Positions 1 through 32,139 of a stretch of DNA of 64,000 bases are shown here, in pieces. Both the position numbers and the translations under genes were made by a program. How positions within the stretch are numbered: position 1 is the stretch's first letter; every line of letters begins with the position of its first letter. Under the pieces are notes generated by a model. That model did not search any database, had not been told where the DNA came from, and saw nothing but the letters and a program-made list of their open reading frames with translations. Source of the stretch: Halichondria panicea (Eukaryota; Porifera; Demospongiae; Suberitida; Halichondriidae); assembly GCF_963675165.1 (NCBI RefSeq), contig NC_087380.1:2843803-2907802 (forward strand), written 5' to 3'.

Positions 1-331
1 CCTTTACCCATCTTCAGTCTACAAAGGTCAAAGTATAGGTAAAGGGTCATTGCATCCACTTCCACTTGTGTGCACGTGAGCTTCACACACACCCACGTGG
101 CTAATTTTATTATGATGGGTGTGGCACAGTGGCTACATGACTTTCCCCGGCCCCACATTGTACAAAAAAATTATGGTATTTTATTTCACCTGTACTGGGA
201 CTTAATAGCTAGGTAGATTGCTGTTTTTTCTAGGCCTCTAAATGAAGGCCAAGATGTGTAGGATGTTCTGTCAAGCTGCAGTCAAGTTGAGATCAGAATC
301 TGATTGATTTAATCACTAATTAATATTAAAT
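1..331. other. 5' flank of N4BP2, no gene seen
   Basis: This stretch precedes the first coding exon of the N4BP2 orthologue. It is A+T-rich and no open frame looks like a protein. It presumably holds the promoter and 5' UTR, but I see no convincing TATA box. Confidence 0.4.
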
Positions 332-542
332 ATGGAGCACCTGAGTGAGCTGCAGAGCATGTTTCCGTCTTTGGACGCTGATGTGATCGCCATTATTCTC
401 AACCAGAGCAAGGACAATGGTGAGGCCCATCATAGTGTACTGCTAAGCGTTTAATTACTGTGTACGTGAGATGTGATCTTAATTTATTATTAGGGGGTGG
501 AACACAAAACACTGATCAAACATTGATATCACTGAACGTATC

Positions 543-579
<37 letters not shown>

Positions 580-3500
580 GAGACTACTGTGGAGAGGTTG
601 CTCGAAATGTCCTTGGAGGCTAACGACCAATCAAAACCTGCGTATATTGCCACGCCCCCTCAGCCCTCCACCAACTCTCAGTCACTCCACAGATGGATGA
701 CTCCTGATCCACAATCCTTCCCGTCACTCCCCGTATACAACCAGCCCCCCTTCATGCAGCAGTATCAGTATCAACCACCTCGTCCCACCCCCAAATCTTC
801 GCTAGATACGGGAGACTACGATAACGATAACTTGTGGCCCAACATCCAACCAGCTGTTTCTCTGCAACATCCGACACCGAAACCTGTTGTTAGCAAACGA
901 AGTTGTTCACCTGTTGAAGTAGTGACGTCGAACAGAAGTTTTGTAACTGTACCGGGAAGAAGTAAAACTGTTCCAAGCACTATGGCCGCCGGGGGTATAC
1001 CCCAGCAGTGGCTATCTCCCCACCCTGGTATCAGGAGCAATGGCCAGGTGACCGGGACGAACTCTACTGAGTATGCTCAGAAACCACCACCCCCTCCAGT
1101 GACGATTGGACAACGAAATATCCCACGTCTTCAGAATCGGCACATTGAGGTCAGAAATCGTTTCGAGCCGCTGCAGCCACGGCCACAAGGGTCTAAAGTT
1201 CAAGAGAGGTCAAAACCAACAGAGCAAAAGTCGGCATCTTTGCAGAGTGTTGAGAAGAAGTTGATAATCATTCGAGGGCTATCTGGAAGTGGAAAGAGCA
1301 CTCTGGCAAGGTACTGACTAATGACTGTACGATTAAAATCACTAGCATGTTTTGTTTGAACCACTGCTTAAATTGCTATAATAGGTTACATGTAGAAGGG
1401 CTTAGAATTGCAGTGTTCGCAATGTACAAACTGTAAGAAATTGTTGATGTACAATCTGTGGCCGTAAATACACGTATACTTATTGTGAGAAGGTTTAATT
1501 TAGAATGTATAATATTGTGCCCAGAGGTGTTGTCGTGTTATGTCATTCAGATCTATGTCTCTCATTCTTTAGAAGTCTGGTAGGTCAATTTGGAGTGATT
1601 TGCAGCACTGATGATTTCTTTGTAGTGAGTGGAAAGTAAGTTCCACTTGCTCGAATTAAAGCTGCATGTGGCTTCTTTTACATTTTCTTGGAATACACGC
1701 ATCATGCTATGTGATTTTGTTGCTATTTGATTGTTGCTATCAGTATGTATGTCTTCGGCGCAGGTATGTGTTTGACCCCACCGCATTGGCGGATAATCAT
1801 GAAAAAAACAGAGTGAAAGGTATGAGCCTAAATTACCAGATGCTGTAGCATAATCAATATCTTATTATCCCATAAGAAGATTGTTTGCCTTAGGCTATTT
1901 GTGCTTATTAGTATACCCAAAGTGTAAAGTCTTGACATCAAATTTACATTCTTCTTCTTCAAAAGTTTGTGTGTTTCTCTCTAGCTCGCAAGTCTATGGC
2001 CAGCGGACGCTCACCCGTTGTCATCGACAATACCAACGCTAATGCATGGGAGATGAAGCCGTATGTGTCAATGGTACGTTGTCAACTATACGTCACACTG
2101 TACTAGTTACCTATTCTAACAGTGTTTATGTATAAGAGAGATTGGTTCACGTAGTGACTCGTCTTTTATGATTGCCCTCTAAGCAGTTCGCAATACTAAT
2201 ACAGTCAGGTTTATGGGCCCCAAGTATCTATAGCAGTGTTTCAGTCGGCCAGCTCTTTAATACAGCCACTGTTAGAGTCTGCCCTAGGGTGACCCCTGTA
2301 CGTACATGTGCTCACTGTATTATCTGTGTTGTACATTGTGGTGTAGTGGTGTACAGTATATACTGTGCAAACATCTCACACTGTATGAGGTGACTGTACT
2401 AAATACATGCGTGTGTTTCACAGGCTATTGAGCTTGGTTATGATGTCGAGATTGTTGAGCCTGACACTCCGTGGAGGTTCAAAGTTGCCGAGCTAACAAA
2501 GTGAGTGGGTGTTGGCTACACATGTACAGTTCATTGTATGAATGTGACTGTGCGGACCCAGTGACTTAGAATACACCAGATGCTGCAATATAAAGGCACG
2601 CCCCCAGGCCTTGCTACAAGGCCCTGTGCTAATATTAATCCAGAGACATTGTTGACTGCATGTGTAACATGCCTGAAGTGTGGATTTTCCCCCTATAATT
2701 ATGTTAACATTGCATGGTAAACATATACAAGACTCAAAGTCGTACGTGTGCATGCTTAGTTACCAATGTAGGGTACGTAATTAAGAGAACGTATTCAGTT
2801 TTAATTGCCTTCTCCTCATTTGCAGACGTAACAAACACGGTGTGCCTCGGGCGGCCATTGAGAGGATGTTGGAGAAGTACGAACATCGAATGTCTGTGGA
2901 GAGGATACTCACTAGTGATCGGCCAGACAAGGCCACACCCACTAACAAGACCACACCCATTGAGCAGAGCAAAAACAAGGAAAGGTGAGAACTATATTCA
3001 GTCTCATGTACAATGCTTAGAGGATGGATGCTGGCTTCAAAAGTTGAGTTTTGTTTGCCAATATTCTCAAACTGTTCAGCCCAAACTATTTGTCTGATAT
3101 GTTTTCACAGAGCCATAATTATCGTAACTCAGATAGTTCTAGCCAATAATGTGCTTATAATTAGATCTCGGTTTCATTGAATGCCTTGTACATTGGCAGA
3201 GATGTCATGTGACGTCCTATAATTATATTCATCGACATTATATTTGTTTTTGCAGGCAAGTTAAGAAGGAAGTTGAGAAGCCGAAATCTCCGACAGTCGA
3301 AAGATGGCAGAAAGATAAGCCCACGATTAGTAGTCGAGGCAACAAGACGCACGAAACAAAACCGAAGAAAATGGTTTCTCCGAAACCACCGAGAAAGAAT
3401 GAAGGCAATCAACAACGAAACGGAAGACATACTCATGAGAGTAGTACTGAGAAAAATGGTAGCCATGACAATCAGCAAAGCCGCACTAATACTAACGGGA

Positions 3501-6413
3501 AGCCAAACAATTCGAAAAAGGTCAATAAAACCGAGAACCCTCCCCCACAAAAGACGAAATCTGCACCTACAGCAGCTGCTCATTTCACGCTTGACCTCGA
3601 GCAAAGTGCTAAAATTTCTCTCGCTAATGTTCCTTCTGTGGCTGAGATAGAAGCCGATCTCTTAGGCGACCAATGGGATTCCTCGGAAGAGATGGAATTG
3701 CTGACTGACGAGGACCTCAATGGATCACATGACCCAAGCTCTCTGGCCAAACTGGTTGGCAACGAAAAACGAAAAAACGTTTGCAAAATGGACAATAAAC
3801 AAACAGACAAAGTAGTTGGGATTTCTGAACAGCAACCTGTATCTGTATCCATGGAGACTGATGCGAGTGAACAAATGATGAAGAATGACGGACTTGTTTT
3901 AATGGAGAAAGCTTGGGAAATGGCACGAAAAGAAAGCACTGAAAATGATTCTACAAACTTGACAGCAATGTTTTCACAATTACAAGCACCTTCTACAACT
4001 GATGCGTCTGTTTTGAACGTGACCACACCCATTTTGGACTCAGCTGCTGTGGAGGAGAAAAATGAGTCAATGATTAATGAAATGCAAGTTGGACCAGTTA
4101 CGATTCATTTAGTTCCTGACAACGTGAGAAAAACACGTGGTAATTTGAACATTCTCAGTGCAGCGTTTGACAGCTGTAAGGGATGGGAGGAAAAATATCT
4201 GTTGGAGGCTACGAAAGACGAAGCAGAGAATCCGTTGAATTCATTTGGCAATTTGGTGTCTAGTTTGCACGAGAATTTTACGGAAGGACTGATTCCAAAT
4301 GACGCCCACCTAATGCTAGCCTCCTTTAGCGACGACAAAGCGCCCAAAATGGGTGTGGTGAGAAAATCTCGTATGGTTGATGGACTTGATTTGAAGCAGC
4401 TGCCAGAGGACAATAGTGTGGAACACAGTCATAGCGACCCATTCCTAGGAGCGCTTCAGGAGAGCTTGATGAAGTCTGGTTGGATAGATACCATCTTCCC
4501 CAGTGATGCTGTCTCCAGATATGTAGGTGGAGAAACAGTGGCAGCTGGTGATGATGATAGAAGCATTATTGGTAAGCAAAGTGCAGGTACATGTAATTAT
4601 TAATTACGAACCGAACAGAAGTGTCCATAATTTTAGAAGTGGGTTGTCTTTTTTCAATCCTTATGATCTCAATTCGATCAACACACAAACTTGCCTCTTT
4701 TACAGCCTATTACTGACACTGTACATGTATGCCTGTATGTGATTTTAAGCCTAAGAGGTGGTTATTTTTGTCTGGAGGTGGTTAGTACCGACCGGTATAG
4801 GCACTACTCTGATAATATTATTGTGCGTACCGTAATTCTCATGTTCCACTGTAGCAGGTATTACCGTGGCAACAGAACACTTAGAAGCCGTTATCGAAAA
4901 AGAAGAGTCTACAGAAGATGTTGAAGGTCATTTGGAGGACATTAATGGCCGCCAGAATTTGGAGGAGGGAAACAGCTCACCTGTCGATGAAGATGTTCAG
5001 CCATTGAATAGCGACTCTTTAGATGCATTTCTTAGCAGCGAGGAATCGGTGGAATCAAGTAGAGAAGTAGCCAGTAGCTCGGTCATGGATAGCTTGGAGC
5101 AAGAACTCTCAAATATTGTGCAAAATGTGGACATTTTCCCGTCAGCTTTCCCGGTAACCAGCGAAACCAATGCAATACTGCAAAATACAGACGAACAAGT
5201 TGAGCCCTCCAGCGATTCTTTTTCCCCCCCGCCCTCCCCCCATCCTGTGGAGATCTATGTCAGTCTGGGAGAAAGCATTTGCACGTCCGAAGAAGACGAA
5301 GAAAAGGGAATAAATTTCTCTGCATTTCCACCGAGTGAGGATATTCTCGTACTAAACAATGAAGAAGTTGATGCAATGAAAACTGAGAATGTAGCAATCG
5401 AAAATAGTGCTAAAATGGATGTTTCAGAAAATGGAGCAGCTCTCTTAGCAACCGAAATGGACTTGACAGAAGCAGCGCCAGAAGCAAGTGTGGAGGATAA
5501 TGACAATGGTGTACAAAACAAAGAAGAGAACGATTTGACCTTTCTCATTGGGTGTTTTCCCGATCTTGAGCCAAGCTATCTCCAGCAGCTGCTAACAAAA
5601 TGTGTGGACGTCGAAAGTGCCCTCTCTGTCGCTCTTGTTTCCATGACAACGCCCATTCCATTGGACAAGCCCAAAAAACAGTTTAAAGAAATCAGCAAGC
5701 TAAGAACTCCGAAAAAAGTGAAAGACGACAAGAAAATTGAAGTTGAGAGTGCGGAATGTTACAATGATGAGAAGATAGCACAGATGTTGCAAGAAGAAAT
5801 GAATGGCCTCGTTGCCGAGGGGAACGCTAAAATGGCCGACTCTAGTGAAGGTAGTGCAGTGAGCTCTACTAAAAGTAGTCCGTCCAGTCGAGACAAGATT
5901 GAATCCAATGGCGATGATAATTTAGTTCTGACGCTGAGTGAATCGTTTGCAAAGCAGCTGCAAACTTTGTATGGGTCCATTGAGAAACATCTGCCGCATG
6001 AAGGTACTGTGCGAGAATATTGTGTACTCTGGTGTATGTGTGGGTGTGGGTGTGTGTGTGGGTGTGTCACATGTGCCTCTTACACGTACTTGCTTTAGTG
6101 CTACTGTACAGTTGTTATTGTGCATTTTCATGTGTGTATAATTATAGACTACAGTGTGTATGTGCTTATTTTGCAGACGTGCATACTAATTAAGTTATAT
6201 GCAATACTAACGGAGTTTCTCTCTCATTGTGTTTTATTGCACATACTATATATATAAGTTTCCCTGTTTATTGTACGTGCAGGTGAGGTACAAGGTGACG
6301 ATCTGAAGGTACTACTCTCCGAGACGGTTGCCAAGGGAATATATCAGATGTGGGTCAAGACGCTTCAGGTAGAGTGCAGAGAATGATACAGGCAATAGCT
6401 TACCACACCCACA

Positions 6414-6470
<57 letters not shown>

Positions 6471-9400
6471 CAAAGCATATCGAGTACCAGGTACAAGCTG
6501 AGCTTCTCCTGAAGAAAGGTATACCTACCTGAGCTTAATTGTACTTGTACGTGTATGTCCTGTTTTTTATTTATTATGGTTAAATTGCAACTCATTTCAT
6601 GCCCTGTCCAGATGAAGCGTTGGCACGGTCACTATTGGAGACGGAGATGATCAAACATCGAGTGGCCAGTGAGCCGCTCCTCGTGAGAGACCACACCCCT
6701 CGACGCCACCACCACTCCCTCCCACTCACCAGGGGTCAGGACGAGACACTGCCTAGAGACAGAAGACTAACTCTGGAGGTAAGAGAGGAAGGAGGTTGTG
6801 CTTAATGGTGTGGCCACACTACATGTGATCCACGTAAAGGGGTTTTAACTTACCATTTCTACATGTATAATTATACATTGCCAGTACATGTTTACACTAA
6901 TGCGGCTGTTTCAGACACCTAATTATTAGCCTGAGCAAGCAAATATCTGAATAATGACACCCACTGGCGTTTGACGTTTCTAATAATCTTATTCAAAGCC
7001 TTCATTGTTGCTCCCCCCCTCAGGCAATGCCAGCTGTGACTAGCAATGATCTGAAGGTGTCCCAGCAGCTAAAGCTGACTGAGCTGTACACTCACTTTCC
7101 AGGGGTCAATAGGTCAACCATCTGTGACGTTGTTATGGGAACAAAGTAAGATTGCTGAGAATGCAATTCTAGTCTTACAATGTAGGTACACGTTAAAAAC
7201 TAAAAGCGAGCGTTATTCTAAAGAACACCTCCATATCTTAGTCTACTGTACAAAACTTTATTGTGCTGTCCACGTGTAACAAGATCTCCTTCCCCCCTCC
7301 CCCGTTACATGTAGCTTCAACTATAAAGATGCTGCTGAGAAACTTGAAGGCCTGTTCCCGTCTGCAGCTGGCCCCACCCGGCACCGATCTCCCACCAAAC
7401 TGACCTCTCCCAGAAGGGTAGTGGGCGTGGCCTCATCTAGACAGGAAGTGGTGGACTTTGCATCGGTGGAAGAGGAGGATTATCAACCCTCCTACGATGA
7501 GTTGCGAGCCGAGGCGGCACTACACGCTAAACTACGAGCAGAGAGTTTTCAGAAAGCAGCCAAAGCACACGGGCAAAAGCAGTATTCACTGGCGCAATTC
7601 TACGCTCAACAAGTAAGTTGTGAAATGGTCTCGGTTTAGAGTTAAAGAGTTCTCTTATAAAACTGGGGTACATGTATTAGCTGTAGATCATGGCCGTGGG
7701 TGTGGGTGTGGGTGTGGGTGTGTACATTGTGATAGCAGAGAAGGTCGACCTCTCTTTAGTTCCTTAAAATTAATAGCCTCATACATTGTGCATGACACTG
7801 TATTAAAGTTTAAGGTTTGCTTAGGCACCTCCCTTGGGTATTAGTCATCAATAAAATAAGTGTATAGGATGTGCGTATCCTACATGTAGTTGTGTACTAT
7901 TAATACATTGTGATGGGTTGTTATAGGGTCACCTGCACACTGACAAGATGAAGGAGGCCAACAGGAGGGCAGCTGGGCACACTCTATCCAAGCAGTGAGT
8001 GGGCTTGAGTTGCTTTGTTGCTTTGTTTGCTGGGCTTGATCTCCCCCGGGATGGTCAATTAGAGCTTCCTTTAAGACACTGCATTCTTAGAGTGTCACAT
8101 AATTAGCATGGTTACAGTCTTATGTCTGGAACATGTTCACTATAACATTATACGTGTATAGACATTATAATTATTTCGAGTTTAGACTTGTAAACACATA
8201 ATTATAATTATATGTACATTGTATACATGTACATGTACCGTATAGCGGGTAATTTTCAGGGGACAAAATATTCGTGGTTGAGCAGTATTTAGTCATTTCG
8301 TGGATAATATGTTCGTGGTTGCTGCTTGCACTGCAGGTAAAGGTATATAGGCAAGGTCGCTTCATTCGTGGGTAAAATATTCGTGGTCAGACCTTCAACC
8401 ATGAAAACAACGATTATTTTGCCCCATGAAAATTACCCTCTATACGGTATGTATCTGGGCATTAGGAATGTGATTACTTGAGCTGCTTAATATACCCAGT
8501 ATCATTCATTGCATACAATGTCACTGGTTTATCAAAGACATTGGTTGTCAACAAAATCCACCATTTTGCTCCCCCCCCCCCCCCTCCCTGCAGGACCCAT
8601 AGTAGAAGCTCCCGTTCCATTACTCGACTGGACCTCCATGGCCTGCATGTCAGTGAGGCTCTGGAGGCTCTGCAGGAGAAGCTCTACACAGAGAAGGGTA
8701 AGTAAGAAAGAAAGGATGACCTGTGCGAATCCATTACGGTGTCTGCTTAGTCAATTGAAATTGTTCTGCCCTAAGCTTCTAGTTCATGATACTTTGCCGA
8801 GTACAATACTAGACTGTAGTTCTTGCTACAGCTTGAGTAATTTAATTACCTGCTATATATGCTTGTCTGTTCACGACCATCATCCCACTTCACCTGTACA
8901 GGAGTTGCGCTCGAGGTGGTGACCGGGAGAGGTAGTCATAGCGAGGGACAAGTGGCCCGGATCAAACCAGCTGTCATTAGCTTCCTTAAACGCTGCAACT
9001 ACAAGTAAGCCTGCGCTGTGTCGCCATAGTTTCTCACAGGCACTTACGCATCAAAGTTGGCAATTTAGTGGCACTAAAGGAAAAGAAAAGAATATTGTTT
9101 CAATTAAAATTCTATGAATATCATTATAATTTGTATTTATCATTGCCTCATTCTGCTTTGTGGTTTTGGAAATAGTACATGGTAGCCTGAGAATTTACAA
9201 ATTGGGTTGTCCTATAAAGCTTTCCTTGTTGATCGCAGGAGCACATTACAGAAGGAGCGTCTTACCTCGGGAATCGCATCTCGTGGAAGTTTGCAAAGCA
9301 TGACCTTATATGCAAAACCACTAAGTGGGTCTGCGGGCGAGTGCTAATTGAGCTGACGGTGCACTTTTACCAAGCATAGGTCAATATAGCCTCCTTCTCA

Positions 9401-10662
9401 AGGCCTAAACAATTAGGCCTGCTACTGACTGCTTGCGCATGCGCAAAATTATTGGATAATATTCCCGTAATGTTTCCCATTAAACTGAATTTTTACCCGA
9501 ATTATATCCTGAATAACATATACAGACAAAGAATACTCTTCATAAAGTCAGACACAGAGCTATATAGCTAGCTAGCTAGAGACAGAGCTGTATTGGTTAC
9601 AGCAGCAATTTCTTTCTGATAGAGTCGACTTTCACCAAGGTTAGTGTCAGATGGGCGTGGCCTATCATATAGGCTATTGTCAGCCTTCCCCTCCGTTCAG
9701 AGGATTGTTATCCACACTGTTGCAGGCTGTGAGTCCTTTGTTAACATAGTAGGCTAAGGGTAGCTATTAGAATGCTATCACACGGGCTACAATCACACTT
9801 CTATCCACTTTCTTCAATTTACTTCCGTTCGTTGTGACGTCATTGTTTTACTGAGCAAAATACAATGGTATCCGAATTACCCACTTTCTGGGTAATAGGT
9901 GGCACATGCGCAAACAGTCGATACCAGGCCCTCTCTTAGCGGCCTGGAATCGAGGCTAAGGTCAATAAAAGTGAAAAGCTACAGCTAGCTAGCTAGCTAT
10001 AGGCCTGGTAGTAAGCTCTCTCTCTAAGAACCCCAGTAAGACTCCCTACTGCAAAAACAAAACGCCTAGTATGTGTTAGTCTAAGTCTAGCAAACTTACT
10101 CTGTACAAAGTGACTGGATATGCTCCTATTTTAGAACTTTCTGTACCTCACCGATGACAGTCTCTTCCATGATGTATACCAACATCCATCAAAGATCTAG
10201 CTATTCATTTTAGCTCTTTCTGGCTCAACCTAGCTCTCCTGCTGCTGCACTACATACAAAATCCGTTTATAATGATATTCACAGGCTGACCGCGGTCCGT
10301 AATTTATGTACACAGTACTTACACACTTTTCTTATAAGGCAATGCGGCGTTTAGGAAAGCACACGAGATGTGATTTCCGAACCCATGCACAGTTAGACGC
10401 TCCTTCTGTAATGTGCTCCTGTTGATCGCGATCTTTGAACTGTGATAGTAAATTGTGTGTAAATTGTGTTTTAGATTCTCTCCCCCCCCCCCCCCCCCCC
10501 TGACAAATTCGGCTGTAATTTAGACTTATCTATGCAGTAGTTCAAACCCCATCATTTGGATGTCCTCTTGAAATTTTCACCATGCACTTAACAACTTTGT
10601 TTTCTTCACTGTACAGATATGAGGAGGTGAATGCTGGCATGCTTAAGGTGAAGTTGCTGTAA
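332..10662 (+). CDS. N4BP2: NEDD4-binding protein 2 orthologue (CUE, P-loop kinase, DUF1771, Smr)
   Basis: Eighteen coding exons join in frame to 1589 aa: 332-419, 578-1310, 1573-1635, 1764-1819, 1985-2073, 2424-2500, 2826-2984, 3256-4571, 4858-6003, 6283-6368, 6470-6518, 6612-6778, 7024-7145, 7315-7612, 7927-7994, 8594-8697, 8902-9004, 10617-10662. In order: a CUE ubiquitin-binding domain (about residues 1-46, starting [12 protein letters not shown]), a disordered Pro-rich stretch, a polynucleotide-kinase-like P-loop domain (Walker A GLSGSGKS near 265, STDDFF about 20 residues later, VIDNTN), two large acidic low-complexity exons, a CUE-like helical repeat near 1087-1121, another near 1350-1395, DUF1771 (about 1440-1506), and a C-terminal Smr domain with LDLHG and TGRG motifs. 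This is the vertebrate N4BP2 order. The known family binds ubiquitin and NEDD4 and has kinase and nuclease-type domains; activity here is inferred. The ATG at 332 was chosen because it opens the CUE domain. The exon-9 acceptor (tagcag) could splice at two sites 3 bp apart. Confidence 0.93.
541..577 (+). repeat. (CA)n tract forming the acceptor of N4BP2 exon 2
   Basis: A CA microsatellite runs without interruption into the cacacag 3' splice site; exon 2 begins at 578. Confidence 0.9.
6415..6469 (+). repeat. (CA)n tract forming the acceptor of N4BP2 exon 11
   Basis: About 27 CA units end in cag, followed directly by the 49-nt exon 11 at 6470. This is the same arrangement as at exon 2 of this gene. 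Confidence 0.9.
8236..8449. mobile_element. MITE with taccgtatag-type terminal inverted repeats, copy 1
   Basis: About 214 bp in N4BP2 intron 15. The left end taccgtatagcgggtaattt mirrors the right end (aattaccctctatacggta). The interior has repeated ttcgtgg words and no open frame. A diverged second copy lies at about 22065-22268. Confidence 0.75.
9229..10428. mobile_element. Non-autonomous hAT-like DNA transposon in N4BP2 intron 17
   Basis: The ends at 9236 and 10421 are inverted copies: caggagcacattacagaagg on the left, its complement on the right, with similarity continuing for about 60 bp (gagcgtct, then a gap, then acatctcgtg-like sequence). A 7-bp direct repeat ttgatcg flanks the element (9229-9235 and 10422-10428), read as a target-site duplication; one more base would make 8 bp, the size typical of hAT elements. 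The 1186-bp interior shows no transposase frame. It accounts for most of the longest intron of the gene. Confidence 0.8.
10480..10500. repeat. Poly-C run
   Basis: A homopolymer of roughly 18 C lies in N4BP2 intron 17, between the hAT-like element and the last exon. A shorter C run lies near 8571-8584, just upstream of exon 16. Confidence 0.8.
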
Positions 10663-11572
10663 AGTTTTTGGTTTTCTACGTTTTTACATACATCGTTATT
10701 TTAAGATTTTGAACACTCCAACAAAAGATTTAATTTCCATACAGATGTTTAATGTTTTTTCGTATGTGCATTTTGCACTTCAAAATTTATATTAATTTTT
10801 TGGTTACGTACCTTTGTTCAATATACTACTTTTTGAAAAAACATTTCGTTGCTATTATACTACAAACATGCAAATTAAGTGCATGCTGGACTACATGTAC
10901 GTGTATCTATAGCATGGTTTCCGTGACACTACAGTAGAACCTCGATTATCCGTATTGGCAATTTTATTTTTAATAAAATGGGCGTGTCTCTTGCAGTTGT
11001 TACTATGGAGACAGGTCTGCTTATATCTTCTGCGCAGGCACAGACAACCATGCATGTGGCACTGCTGTTTATCAATTAAGTGGGTGGATTAAGGCGTGGT
11101 TTATCTATTCGATTTGTCTGGCAGTTATTCGGCCTGCCTCTATAGAACCAAGGTGTCCGGATATGGTTCCACTATATTATAAATTCTGTATAACGACGTA
11201 CCTTGTTATAATTATAGGATTAAATTTACGTATTGTTTGTAATACTGTACAAATAGAAGGATTGTTTTGCGTTGCTATGCATCGTAATTGCAGTGTATGT
11301 TCGAGTAAAACTGTATAATTATAGTGTGCATGTGTGTGTGTGTTATAGTACCAGCTGCATGCAACGATGCTATAGGTGTGGGGGCTAATCATTGTTTGTA
11401 GAGTTGTGTAATCCTATCTCAATGAAAGTATGAGATGGGGGTGTTTCCATAGACAGCAGTCAGACTGTAATGGATCAGTGACTCTAGTTATAGCCAGTTT
11501 AATAGCTACTTCATTTTATAGTACCAGCTTGTTGAGTGTACAAACAGCTCTATAGCTATAATTGTTGGCAGC
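10663..11572. other. Intergenic region between N4BP2 and the Ig/FN3 receptor
   Basis: No gene is seen. The region holds a pogo-like MITE (about 10932-11174) and A+T-rich DNA. The only clear AATAAA downstream of N4BP2 on the plus strand is at 10972-10977, inside the MITE, so the element may supply the poly(A) signal. The 5' part of the receptor transcript must lie at the right end. Confidence 0.5.
10930..11176. mobile_element. pogo/Tigger-like MITE, copy 1
   Basis: The left end cagtagaacctcgattatcc follows a TA dinucleotide. The right end (ccggatatggttccactata) is an imperfect inverted copy. Cagtrgaacctc ends with a TA target are typical of pogo-type MITEs. There is no open frame inside. It resembles the element at 33357-33533. 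Confidence 0.65.
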
Positions 11573-31849
<20,277 letters not shown>

Positions 31850-32139
31850 GACTCAGGCTATAGAATAGCTGATGTTTTGTGTTATATAAGACAATACCAT
31901 TCGTGCACGTACGTCACTATATAATTATATATAATAACTAAGTTTTTGTTCGTGATAGTGTTTATATAATTAATTTATTGTTTAATTTCAACTTTCAATC
32001 TTATTATCACGCCCTTTATGCTGTGTACATTCAATTGTAATAAACTCTTTATAACGAAATTGTTGAACAATGAAATAAAACTATATTTATTTATAATAAC
32101 CACACACAAGCATAGTTATTATAGTCTATCGTCACAACA
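31850..32139. terminator. Convergent 3' ends of the receptor and the transporter
   Basis: Only 290 bp separate the two stop codons. Plus-strand AATAAA occurs at 32039-32044 and 32074-32079. The minus strand has AATAAA (tttatt in plus) at 32086-32091. Use of these signals would leave the two mRNA 3' ends abutting or overlapping by a few tens of bases. Signal use is inferred. Confidence 0.55.

Noticed and set aside
2714-3097. 127-codon plus-strand frame overlapping N4BP2 exon 7
   Set aside because: The exon-7 frame that continues the kinase domain is different, and this frame crosses splice sites without family similarity.
3580-4413. Minus-strand open frames opposite N4BP2 exon 8
   Set aside because: They are shadows of the plus-strand exon; the plus frame has splice sites and joins in phase with the conserved domains.
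11177-11392. 71-codon minus-strand frame upstream of the receptor
   Set aside because: No family similarity, low-complexity composition, and no splice or promoter support.
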